This document shows positions 7,095-14,473 of a DNA stretch of 53,845 nt, piece by piece. Position 1 is the stretch's first letter. Each line of letters starts with the position of its first letter. This DNA comes from Spirochaetales bacterium (GTDB taxonomy: Bacteria; Spirochaetota; Spirochaetia; SZUA-6; JAFGRV01): positions 1 to 53,845 of the forward strand of contig JAFGHO010000053.1 of assembly GCA_016930085.1 (NCBI GenBank). Direction: 5' to 3'. The translations under genes and the position numbers were made by a program. The notes under the pieces were generated by a model. That model saw only the letters and a list, made by a program, of their open reading frames with translations, was not told the origin of the DNA and ran no database searches.

Positions 7095-9206
7095 CTACTC
7101 CTTTAAGATTTCGGGTGGTTGTTTTTTGGTGAGATCCCAATCGATGGTTAGGGTTTTCCCCTCTTCGACCGTGACGGTGACGGTCTCGGATATCTTGAGG
7201 CTTTCGTTTTCAATTTTCAGCTGTTGCGTGCCCGCTTCCACCCTCAGGGGTTTCACCCGCGGGGTTTCGACCGGGTGGGCCACTTTTTCCTCGAACTCGA
7301 TCACCGAGGTATCCTCGAAATAGACAAGTGCAGTGGGCCGTATCCGCAAGACAATGAAGCCGGATATGCGTTCCAGGTCCATTTCGACTGTTATCGGGGC
7401 TTCCTTGTCGACGGCGACCTCTTTCGATACCGTTCTGTGACCTTTGAGTTTTAGTTCCACCGTATATGTGCCGGGATCAAGCCCGCTCAAGACATTCGGT
7501 GTTTTCAAATCCGTCTTTTCCCCGTTCACGATGATGTCCGCGCCGGGGGGGGTGCTTGAAATGATGATCGAACCGATGGCGGCTTTTTGGACAGTCCGCG
7601 GAGTTTGCTTATTTTCCTGCCCGGCAGCCCCCGACTCCTTCTTGAAACTGACCTCGATCGCCTGGTTATCGGTATTCACCAGTGTCGCCATATTGATTTT
7701 TTCACCCGTCTTCGGATATATAAATTGAAAAGTATGGTCTCCGGCGGTCATGACCGGGTAGACGATCGTCAAAACATCGTCACCGCCTTCACTTGAAAGG
7801 GTCAGGGCTTCGTCGATGACCACACGAAATGGCCCGTAATTCGAACGGAAAACGATATCGTTCACTTCACTCCCGGCTTCAACGCCCGTGCGTATGTCTT
7901 GCCCGTTTCCTTCGGCGATACCGGTAGCCTCGGGGCCTTTCAGGTTGGCGCCGGAAAGAATAAAAACCCAGAAGAGAATGATGCCGATGACCGGCACTGA
8001 AGCGATGAGGCCGACGATGACGGGATTTACGGGCCTTTTCAATCCCAGACCTATTTCCTTTGTCACTTTCCAGATGGAATGCTCTTTTTTTATCCATCTC
8101 CTGAAGATATCCATGCGAAAAGAGTATTCCTGGCGGTCGTTTTTTTTGAGAAATTCCATATGGTAGGCATCTTCAAGCAGAATATTAATACGTTCTTTCT
8201 TGAACGGCAGCTGGATCTTGTTTTTCATCAGGTATGCATAGATTTCCTGTGTTCCCGCTACTGCCGCGGGTCCTTTCAGCACTCCGCTTAATGCGGAAAG
8301 TATGAGTCTGATATAATCGCCGAGGTTGTTCCACGAGTAGATCATCTGGGGTAATGGATTGTTGACGATATCCTTGATAACGGTTTTGAGATCCTCCGGG
8401 GAAACATCGTTACGCTCTTCCTCGATAAGCAGGTCGACGATATTCTGGCATATCACCTGAGTGTAGAAGGGTTGGCCCCCGGTAAGTCTGTAAATCGACC
8501 CTATGACATCTTCCGGATAATCGATGTAATCTTTCAAAGGATCGGTAATAAGCCGCGCGGTATCGTTTTCAGAGAAGTAGGAAATTTTTCTGTATATCGA
8601 TTTTCCGAGTAGCGATTTCCAGAAATCGACCTTCCTGTTTTCCAGATTTGTCGACCCCGTAAAAATAAACGACACCTTGTACGGGCTTTCCAGAATCCCC
8701 GAAAGAAAATGGATGACCGATTCACTGAATGTCCCGTCCTTGATCTTTGTTTCGATCAGTTCATATTCGTCGAGAAGAAAGAGTACTATTTTTTCCGGAT
8801 ATCGCTCCCTGACAAGATCCAAAAATGCCGTAAAAAGACTCTCGGTTTTTTTCTCCGGGGCGGTGTTTTTAATCGTATCGATCGTAAGTCCCGGTATTGA
8901 GAGTTGTGAACACGCGACATCGAGGATTGCTTTGAAGAAATCAGTATCGTTTTTTATGCCGGCGAGTATCTGCATATCGATAAGAATGGGAAGGAATTCT
9001 CCGCCGAGCCGGCCGAGCCGTATCTGAAAAAGAATCGATGTTTTGCCGCTTCTTCTGTCACCGCAGAAAATCAGAACCTGATTCGAGTGGCCGCCTCCGA
9101 TCTTTCGGATTACATATTGAAAATCGTCTTCCCGGCCGAAGAACATCTCCTTTGTCTTTATAGGATTACCGACAATATAGGGATTATAGGGTATCTTTTT
9201 CATCAC
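7095..9206 (-). CDS. Membrane-anchored STAND-like ATPase with PEGA domain
   Basis: First gene of the operon, 703 aa. The motif NPYIVGNP...EMFFGRE (8-25) precedes Walker A GDRRSGKTS (49-57) and Walker B VLFLLDEYE (D146, E147), then the GG-x-P motif LTGGQPFYTQ (about 242-250) and a helical region to about 385. A transmembrane helix (about 396-418) places the remaining 285 residues outside the cytoplasmic membrane. A PEGA domain (about 545-610; SSTPPGADIIVNG) lies there, a fold found in surface or cell-wall-associated proteins. The start is GTG at 9206 or ATG at 9203; no ribosome binding site is seen, and a TATAAT box ends 9 nt upstream, so a leaderless transcript is possible. The layout suggests a transmembrane sensor. 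Confidence 0.85.
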   Translation of the reverse strand: MMKKIPYNPYIVGNPIKTKEMFFGREDDFQYVIRKIGGGHSNQVLIFCGDRRSGKTSILFQIRLGRLGGEFLPILIDMQILAGIKNDTDFFKAILDVACSQLSIPGLTIDTIKNTAPEKKTESLFTAFLDLVRERYPEKIVLFLLDEYELIETKIKDGTFSESVIHFLSGILESPYKVSFIFTGSTNLENRKVDFWKSLLGKSIYRKISYFSENDTARLITDPLKDYIDYPEDVIGSIYRLTGGQPFYTQVICQNIVDLLIEEERNDVSPEDLKTVIKDIVNNPLPQMIYSWNNLGDYIRLILSALSGVLKGPAAVAGTQEIYAYLMKNKIQLPFKKERINILLEDAYHMEFLKKNDRQEYSFRMDIFRRWIKKEHSIWKVTKEIGLGLKRPVNPVIVGLIASVPVIGIILFWVFILSGANLKGPEATGIAEGNGQDIRTGVEAGSEVNDIVFRSNYGPFRVVIDEALTLSSEGGDDVLTIVYPVMTAGDHTFQFIYPKTGEKINMATLVNTDNQAIEVSFKKESGAAGQENKQTPRTVQKAAIGSIIISSTPPGADIIVNGEKTDLKTPNVLSGLDPGTYTVELKLKGHRTVSKEVAVDKEAPITVEMDLERISGFIVLRIRPTALVYFEDTSVIEFEEKVAHPVETPRVKPLRVEAGTQQLKIENESLKISETVTVTVEEGKTLTIDWDLTKKQPPEILKE

Positions 9207-9214
9207 TGATCAAA

Positions 9215-9220
9215 ATTATA
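9215..9220 (-). promoter_or_regulatory. Minus-10 box upstream of the ATPase/cyclase operon
   Basis: A perfect TATAAT on the minus strand (9220 to 9215). No good -35 hexamer is found 16-18 nt upstream. The predicted start point falls within a few bases of the first codon (9206 or 9203). Confidence 0.35.
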
Positions 9221-9396
9221 ATACATTTTGAACCGTAATGGTAGGTTAATACTTCTTTTTTTTATAATAGAAGAATAAAAATTGAGTCGAATTATTGTAT
9301 AGCGAATATTGTCGTTCAGCGTGCGATTTTCTCACCGGAATGAAGCATCTCCGCCCTGTTTCGGCGTTTTTTTGAATCACCTCGACGGATATTATT

Positions 9397-9428
9397 GCGG
9401 CTGTACGCGAGAAATTCGCGATAGCCGC
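9397..9428. terminator. Strong nested hairpin after the small-protein gene
   Basis: GCGGCT pairs with AGCCGC and, inside it, CGCGA pairs with TCGCG around a GAAAT loop, with a small internal loop (GTA opposite AT). It starts 9 nt beyond the minus-strand stop at 9437. No U-run follows on either strand, so it may be a Rho-independent-like stop, an mRNA stabiliser or a protein site. Confidence 0.4.
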
Positions 9429-9436
9429 TTTATCGG

Positions 9437-9655
9437 TTACGGTTTACTTCCGATGAGGGTGATATTCATTCCGATCTGGTAACGTTCTCCGCTTTCCGGA
9501 TTGGTTACCTTTTCACCTGCATAAAAACCGACCGATCCCGTTGAAAAATGTTTTTTCCCGGCGATAAACGATCCCCAGGTCTTCCCCTCCGGGGATGTAA
9601 TTGTTACTTGAAGAAAATCCGGCGCTTTCTGGTCTCTTTTTTTCGGTTCGGGCAT
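9437..9655 (-). CDS. Small conserved-looking protein of unknown function
   Basis: A 72-aa polypeptide with no signal peptide or membrane segment. It contains beta-rich segments (FLQVTITSPEGKTWGSFIAG, then VGFYAGEKV), a glycine-rich middle and an N-terminus rich in Lys, Arg and Asp. A textbook AAGGAGG lies 5 nt before the ATG, which argues that it is translated. It stands alone, upstream of and in the same direction as the ATPase/cyclase operon, separated from it by a strong hairpin. I do not recognise the family. Confidence 0.6.
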   Translation of the reverse strand: MPEPKKRDQKAPDFLQVTITSPEGKTWGSFIAGKKHFSTGSVGFYAGEKVTNPESGERYQIGMNITLIGSKP

Positions 9656-9883
9656 GGAACCTCCTTTTGAAATATATGTTCGACTGGGTGCTGGCTATTT
9701 ATACATCAGGTTGAGGAATATGTCAATATTTCGGGGGCATTGCAGTTATTTCAAGTATCCGGATGTTTTTATATATCGGTTTTTATATTATACTGTTTCC
9801 TGAACAATATAGTTATATATCCGGACGACTCTGAACCGGGTTCGGTTTTATTTAACAGGATAATTCGATATGGTGTTAAATAA

Positions 9884-10720
9884 AAGACCGGAAAGCAGGC
9901 TCCTCATTATACTCCGGAAGGACACAGCGACAGAATCGTTGCGTTATGTATCGCCCCCGGAGGAAAACGAATTATTTCCGTTAGCAGGGACAGGACATTA
10001 AGAATCTGGGATGCCGATATGGGGCGGTGCATGATCTCGATTAAAAAGGGTATTAAAGACATTACCTCACTGGCAGTAACGCCCGACGGTAATCATTTTT
10101 TGACGGGCGGGAAAAACGGAGTCATAACGATGCGGGCTTTGGAAAACGGAAAAAAATGTAATAGATTCGAAAGTAAATTATCGGCAGTAAATAATGTTCT
10201 GGTCACCGGGGACGGGAAATATGTTATATCGGGGAGTGAGGATAAAACGGTGAGAATATGGAACCTGACTTCAGGAAAATGTCTTTGGATTGTCGGGGGA
10301 TATCATTGGGAAAATAATGCGGCGGTTCGTTCAATGGCTATAACACCCGGCGGCCGCTATATTGTATCGGCAGGTCTGGATATTGTTATCTGGAAATTCG
10401 GTAAATTGACGTTAAAGCTGCCGGATTTGATTCGTTTTATATTGTGGGGATTAACGCGGTCAGGTCCGGCACGAATTTTTACAATAGACGGTTATATGTA
10501 TGCAAATGTGCTATTGATTATTAACGGTAACTATATCGCTTACTCATCGGACCGAATTGGGGAAGTTAATTTGATAAAAAGAAATAATGGGAAATGTGTT
10601 TGGGTTTTGGAATCGATGAATACGAAGAACACCGTACTGTCTCATACGGACGGCACACTAATAGCAGCCGGCTGTGAAAACGGCACGATACACCTCTGGG
10701 ATTTAAAACTTATAGTATAA
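9884..10720 (+). pseudogene. Decayed WD40-repeat gene lacking its 5' end
   Basis: The reading frame is open from 9884 and immediately encodes a good WD40 blade (GHSDRIVALCIAPGGKRI then SVSRDRTLRIWDAD). The first in-frame start codon (ATG 10019) falls after that blade, just past the RIWDAD. Four or five further blades follow (for example ISGSEDKTVRIWNLTSGKC and AGCENGTIHLWDL), with a poor region near 10400-10560. A short open frame with an ATG at 9870 lies in another frame, so a frameshift or 5' deletion is likely. A complete propeller would need seven or more blades, so the expressed part from 10019 (233 aa) would be an incomplete propeller. It may be the remnant of a larger WD40 protein. Confidence 0.65.
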
Positions 10721-10738
10721 GCAGGATTTACAGAAATA

Positions 10739-10909
10739 ATGAAACGCACGATAATTATCGGGGACATTCATGGCTGTATCGACACCGGTATATGTCACGG
10801 GGGGTATCTTACAGCAGACACTATTCCCGATTTCAAGATATATTCGGTCAAGGCCGCTAAGAATTATTGGTCCAAAATCAAACATGAATGGAAGGGTATT
10901 GAATTATGA
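10739..10909 (+). pseudogene. Collapsed metallophosphatase relic (N- and C-terminus joined)
   Basis: The 56-codon frame begins MKRTIIIGDIHGC, the metal-binding N-terminus (GDIHG) of calcineurin-like PPP phosphatases such as diadenosine tetraphosphatase or PrpE. It continues directly into CIDTGICHGGYLTA, which matches the C-terminal D-T-G-x-x-x-G-G-x-L-T-A motif of the same family, then ends with a plausible C-terminus. Roughly 150 central residues, with the GNHE and other metal ligands, are missing. The start, the frame and the stop survive. It follows the WD40 relic by 18 nt on the same strand. It cannot be an active phosphatase. Confidence 0.7.
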
Positions 10910-10975
10910 GTGTTGGTTCATTGAAAACATCATCCGCTCCCTTCACAGGTTTTCGATAGTGGATGTGCTATCGGG

Positions 10976-12685
10976 TCATTTTACCTTTATTTCAATAAGG
11001 CCGTATTTGCCTTTATCCCTGACCGCAATATAGTAAATACCATTTTTTTCTTTTAATATGTAGGCGTTTTCAAACAACGGTTCAATAATAATTCTTCCAT
11101 CACGGTCGATCACACCGGATTTATCATCTTTCTTGATTCGTCCCCAATTTATGTAATATTCAACCATATCATACCGTGGTTCTACGATTGTGCCGGTTGA
11201 CGTATCGACAAAGCCCGCTTTTCCGTTCTTGATAATAATTATATATTTATTTTGAACACTGTAAATTGAATCATATTTCGGTTCTACGACTATATGTCCT
11301 ATTTTATCGATAAAACCCCATTTGCCTTCACTTTCAAAGGACGCCATTTCTTCCAGTATGAAATCACCGACGTCAACAAAAGACGGTTCGATAACAAGTG
11401 TGCCGTTTCTGTCCAGGAATCCCCACAAACCGTTTTTATTGATTTTAGCCAGCCCATGATAAAATGTTTTTCCGACATAATCATACTGCGGTTCAATGAT
11501 TGTTTTCCCGGTCTTATTGATAAAGCCTTCTTTTCCTTCGATTTTTATTGACGCGTAGTCATTCTCGAGTTTCCCGATACTGTCATACACAGAAGCCAAC
11601 ACAATATTGCCGTCAGTATCCATTAATCCGTATTTGCCTTCTTTCGTCACCTTAAGTAAATCCCTGAATTCTTCCCTGTTTTCCGAACAACAAGTGAAAT
11701 ACTCTATTGTATCAAGCTGGGGTTCAAGAAGTGTTTTGTTCCCATATTTATCCATTATTCCCCATTTACCGTTTTTTTCTATCAATAAATTGCCGTCAAG
11801 AAGATTTTTAATGCAACTATATTGTGGAGGCTGCTTTATCCTGCCTGTGACATCAATGAGTCCCCATAACATGCCGGATTTTATCTTGAACACATTTGTC
11901 ACAATTTCCCCCTCATTATTCGAAAAAGAAAGCGCTTCCATTTCATTGTATTCCGGTTCGATTATGATTTCTCCCCGGGATGACATCATTCCCCACCGGT
12001 TGTTTTGTTTAATCATGACATAATTTTTTCCCGGATAATCGCTGATTTTCACTTCATCGAACATTGGATTTATCAATAATCTGTATTTAAAGTTGAAAAA
12101 TCCCCATTTCCCGTTTTTTCTGACCGGTGTTATTCCTGCAAAACCAAGGCGTTCTCCTAATTCGTCAAAGCATGGTTCAATGACGAAGTCTCCATTTATA
12201 TCAATGAATCCCCATCTGCCTTCTATTTCAACACCCATCATTTTGCCTAAAAACGACACTTCGACGGTATCAAACCTGGGTTCAATAATGAAGTTTCCTT
12301 TTTTGTCAATGAATCCCCATTTCCCTTCTTTTTCAACGCCAACCAATCCTTCCGAAAAAAAATAATATGCCCGGTGAAATTGAGGAGGAATCACTATTTC
12401 ACATTCGGTATTAATAAAGCCTGCTTTTTGATCGAGCCATATCCGGGCGAAATCATCATGCCCGGGATGCTCGATAGATCCGTATTTTATATCCAATACC
12501 ATATTACCGGATTTATCGATGATACCCCATTTATCATTTTTCTCGATAAGAAAACGATTGTCGTCGAAAACCTCTATTTTCTCGAATTCAGGTTTCAATA
12601 TATATCGATAACCGTTACCGGAGCTGCATTGGAATAACAGAATGACTGAAAATAATAAAATGAATATAGCTGTAATTTTATTCAT
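10976..12685 (-). CDS. WG-repeat lipoprotein
   Basis: A 569-aa lipoprotein: the signal peptide ends in a lipobox (SVILLFQC, C20). About 15 tandem repeats of 33-40 residues follow, each with the core [KR]WGFIDKxGxxxIEPxxD, the WG beta-repeat (PF14903-like). Copies include KWGIIDKSGN, KWGFIDKKGN, RWGFIDINGD, LWGFLDRNGT and KYGLIEIKVK at the end. Such repeats form solenoid or propeller-like surfaces used in protein or ligand binding, but the role here is unknown. AAGGAG precedes the ATG. Base composition is more AT-rich than that of the core genes in the window, and the neighbours are relics, which suggests an accessory gene. Confidence 0.85.
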   Translation of the reverse strand: MNKITAIFILLFSVILLFQCSSGNGYRYILKPEFEKIEVFDDNRFLIEKNDKWGIIDKSGNMVLDIKYGSIEHPGHDDFARIWLDQKAGFINTECEIVIPPQFHRAYYFFSEGLVGVEKEGKWGFIDKKGNFIIEPRFDTVEVSFLGKMMGVEIEGRWGFIDINGDFVIEPCFDELGERLGFAGITPVRKNGKWGFFNFKYRLLINPMFDEVKISDYPGKNYVMIKQNNRWGMMSSRGEIIIEPEYNEMEALSFSNNEGEIVTNVFKIKSGMLWGLIDVTGRIKQPPQYSCIKNLLDGNLLIEKNGKWGIMDKYGNKTLLEPQLDTIEYFTCCSENREEFRDLLKVTKEGKYGLMDTDGNIVLASVYDSIGKLENDYASIKIEGKEGFINKTGKTIIEPQYDYVGKTFYHGLAKINKNGLWGFLDRNGTLVIEPSFVDVGDFILEEMASFESEGKWGFIDKIGHIVVEPKYDSIYSVQNKYIIIIKNGKAGFVDTSTGTIVEPRYDMVEYYINWGRIKKDDKSGVIDRDGRIIIEPLFENAYILKEKNGIYYIAVRDKGKYGLIEIKVK

Positions 12686-12901
12686 TTTTTCTCCTTTTTC
12701 ACGTATCAGCGTTAATGTAACAAGTATAAAAGCTGTAAAGATAAGGAAAACAGATAATAATAAATTATTTTGATTTACGGGTCAAGGAAAGGAAAATAAA
12801 CGCTGAAACGGCCATATGACTGTTGGAACTGAGTGGTTACTTATCGAATTATGTTCTCCCCCGCCTCCATCTCCCCAGGTTGGAACGAGAAGTAAATGAA
12901 A

Positions 12902-12913
12902 CCGCCATGGCGG
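12902..12913. repeat. 12-bp perfect palindrome CCGCCATGGCGG
   Basis: A perfect 12-bp palindrome in the gap between the WG lipoprotein gene (starting 12685, minus) and the end of the 12961-13590 gene. It lies in otherwise featureless sequence, with no U-run. It could be a binding site or chance. Confidence 0.25.
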
Positions 12914-12960
12914 AAAGAGATGCTCCTGTTTGCACCGGCGGCAATGCGTAAGACTTTCTG

Positions 12961-13590
12961 TCAGAACGAAAAATCAAGGAAGAGAACGAGTTTCAAAAAC
13001 TCGAACCGGTATTCCGGAAGGTCCGGCCGGGGATTAAAAGTGAAGGGGTGGATTATTGCCTTGATTCCCGTAGAAAAACTGAAGAAACGGATCGCAATTC
13101 CCGCGCCACTGCACACATACACACAGGTGCCTAAAAGCGCCGCCTCATCTTCGGTAATAAGTCCATATCCTTTACCAAAGCGCCACTGGACTGTCCCCAT
13201 CCCGATTTCCATGAACGGGTCTATTTTCGCCTCACCGCCGAGGAAGTGAAAAGCGGCAAAAACACTGAAATCAAAAACAATGAAGGTGTATATGGGATTA
13301 CCGAGTGCGTCATAGCCCGGGTAATTTACCAGTAACAGAAGCATACCGATTCCCAGCTTGTCAAAAGTGATTTCAGTGTGGGCGCCGTACCTGAAGTCCT
13401 CTTCCATATGAAAAACCATCTCTGTGTCTCCTGAAACGAGGGCGTCGATATCGAGGTTGGCGGCCATATCGATTCCAAGATGTACATCGGAAAACAGGAA
13501 TGAAGAGACCAGCAGAAGGGGCGGCACAAAGCACGACATCGCGATCCCGGTAATGTGTCTGCCGGGGGACTTCTTGCATCGGTTTTTCAT
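12961..13590 (-). CDS. Exported protein, probable small outer-membrane beta-barrel
   Basis: A 209-aa protein with a long basic N-terminus and a hydrophobic signal segment (about 17-34; SCFVPPLLLVSSFLFS). The mature part is rich in aromatic and glycine residues with alternating hydrophobicity (FDFSVFAAFHFLGGEAKIDPF; GMGTVQWRFGKGYGLI) and ends KLVLFLDFSF. The terminal Phe is typical of outer-membrane barrels. GTAGGAC lies 8 nt before the ATG. I do not recognise a family. It resembles the beta-barrel half of the protein at 6156-7091 only in style. Confidence 0.6.
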   Translation of the reverse strand: MKNRCKKSPGRHITGIAMSCFVPPLLLVSSFLFSDVHLGIDMAANLDIDALVSGDTEMVFHMEEDFRYGAHTEITFDKLGIGMLLLLVNYPGYDALGNPIYTFIVFDFSVFAAFHFLGGEAKIDPFMEIGMGTVQWRFGKGYGLITEDEAALLGTCVYVCSGAGIAIRFFSFSTGIKAIIHPFTFNPRPDLPEYRFEFLKLVLFLDFSF

Positions 13591-13758
13591 AATAATGTCC
13601 TACATTGATATGATAAGTGATTGCATGACCGAAATCAAGGGAATCCGGATGACAAAGTCCTGTCAGAAGGGGTCATTATAAACAGGTGTATTCAAGATAA
13701 TTTCGAATCGTAAAACTCAAGCGGGATGAGGGACAGCCTGGTGAAATCGATATTTCGA

Positions 13759-13786
13759 TTGACAAATGACCATAAAATACTAAGAT
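13759..13786 (+). promoter_or_regulatory. Promoter with overlapping dyad upstream of the STAS-like gene
   Basis: TTGACA (13759-13764), a 16-nt spacer, TAAGAT (13781-13786). A perfect dyad AATCGA-TATT-TCGATT (13745-13760) abuts and overlaps the first bases of the -35 element, so it could be an operator. The predicted start point is around 13793, at the ATG of a 21-codon leader ORF (13792). Confidence 0.5.
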
Positions 13787-13791
13787 TATCA

Positions 13792-13857
13792 ATGGAGGTG
13801 TTTGTAAAAATCGACTCGATTAAATATGAAGTATGTAATACAGGAGAATTAAGTTGA
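13792..13857 (+). CDS. Possible 21-codon leader ORF coupled to the STAS-like gene
   Basis: ATG at 13792, within a base or two of the predicted transcription start, opens 21 codons beginning MEVFVKIDSIKYEV. The stop TGA (13855-13857) overlaps the TTG start of the next gene as TTGA. This geometry allows translation of the leader to feed the downstream gene. An alternative is that it is the frameshifted 5' end of that gene. Confidence 0.35.
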   Translation: MEVFVKIDSIKYEVCNTGELS

Positions 13858-14219
13858 ATGATAAACTATCGATAATTACTTACAATGGTCAAAAGATAAT
13901 ATTTCTGGATCTGACGAATTTAAAGGAGGAACATATTCTTGCAACCCATCCTGACCTGGTGGAATTTTCCGTAAAAAACAACATCCGGCTATTATTAATC
14001 GATACGACGAATACAATAACGACACCAAAGGTAAAGGAATCATCTGCCAATACGACAAATAGAATTGAAGAAAAAATCGGCAAGACGCTTATTGCCATAA
14101 TCGGGTTGCGGGGAATTCAAAAATTAATTGCGAATGCTATCGTCAAAGGAATTTATTTTGCAAAAGATAAAGACGATGGCTGCGAGTGGCTGGTTAAAAA
14201 CTCCGGTAATTTGAGTTAG
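13854..14219 (+). CDS. STAS/SpoIIAA-like protein
   Basis: A 121-aa cytoplasmic protein. The sequence YNGQKIIFLDLTNLKEEHIL, a central LLLIDTTNT strand, then IAIIGLRGIQKLIANAIVKGI and a C-terminal CEWLVKN follow the pattern of small STAS-like proteins, which often act as partner-binding or regulatory modules. The start is TTG at 13854 with AGGAGA six bases upstream; no in-frame ATG is available at the N-terminus. The stop of the 21-codon leader ORF overlaps this start. The binding partner is not evident; the next gene downstream (GAF-GGDEF-EAL) is 254 nt away. Confidence 0.6.
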   Translation: MNDKLSIITYNGQKIIFLDLTNLKEEHILATHPDLVEFSVKNNIRLLLIDTTNTITTPKVKESSANTTNRIEEKIGKTLIAIIGLRGIQKLIANAIVKGIYFAKDKDDGCEWLVKNSGNLS

Positions 14220-14406
14220 GCTTGACATTATAAGGAGGATATTCCTGCTTTTTGCCGGAGCCGGAATATTGATTAAAAAAACAATGTCTCACGGACGCCG
14301 ATCTCCTGAATGTATGTTATATATATGTTGTCTGTAAGCGCAGTTCTGAGAATATTCTTATCTTTTTTCTTGATAGATAAAATGAAAACTCCTATTATTT
14401 ATAGAA

Positions 14407-14451
14407 GGGATACCGAGTATCCCCGGGAATCCGCCGGTACGGGTGTTCCCG
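14407..14451 (+). promoter_or_regulatory. Tandem hairpins in the leader of the GGDEF-EAL gene
   Basis: Two adjoining hairpins: GGGATAC-CGA-GTATCCC (14407-14423, 7-bp stem) and CGGGAA-16 nt-TTCCCG (14424-14451), the second ending 22 nt before the GTG start. An alternative pairing ATCC (14428-14431 region) with GGAT (14452-14455) competes with the second stem. It does not match the c-di-GMP-I riboswitch core I remember. It could be a regulatory leader or a transcription factor site. Confidence 0.4.
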
Positions 14452-14473
14452 TGGATGCGAGAGGATAATTCTT

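Noticed and set aside
14407-14451. A c-di-GMP riboswitch before the GGDEF-EAL gene
   Set aside because: The conserved core sequences of the known classes are not seen; only simple hairpins are present, so no class is claimed.
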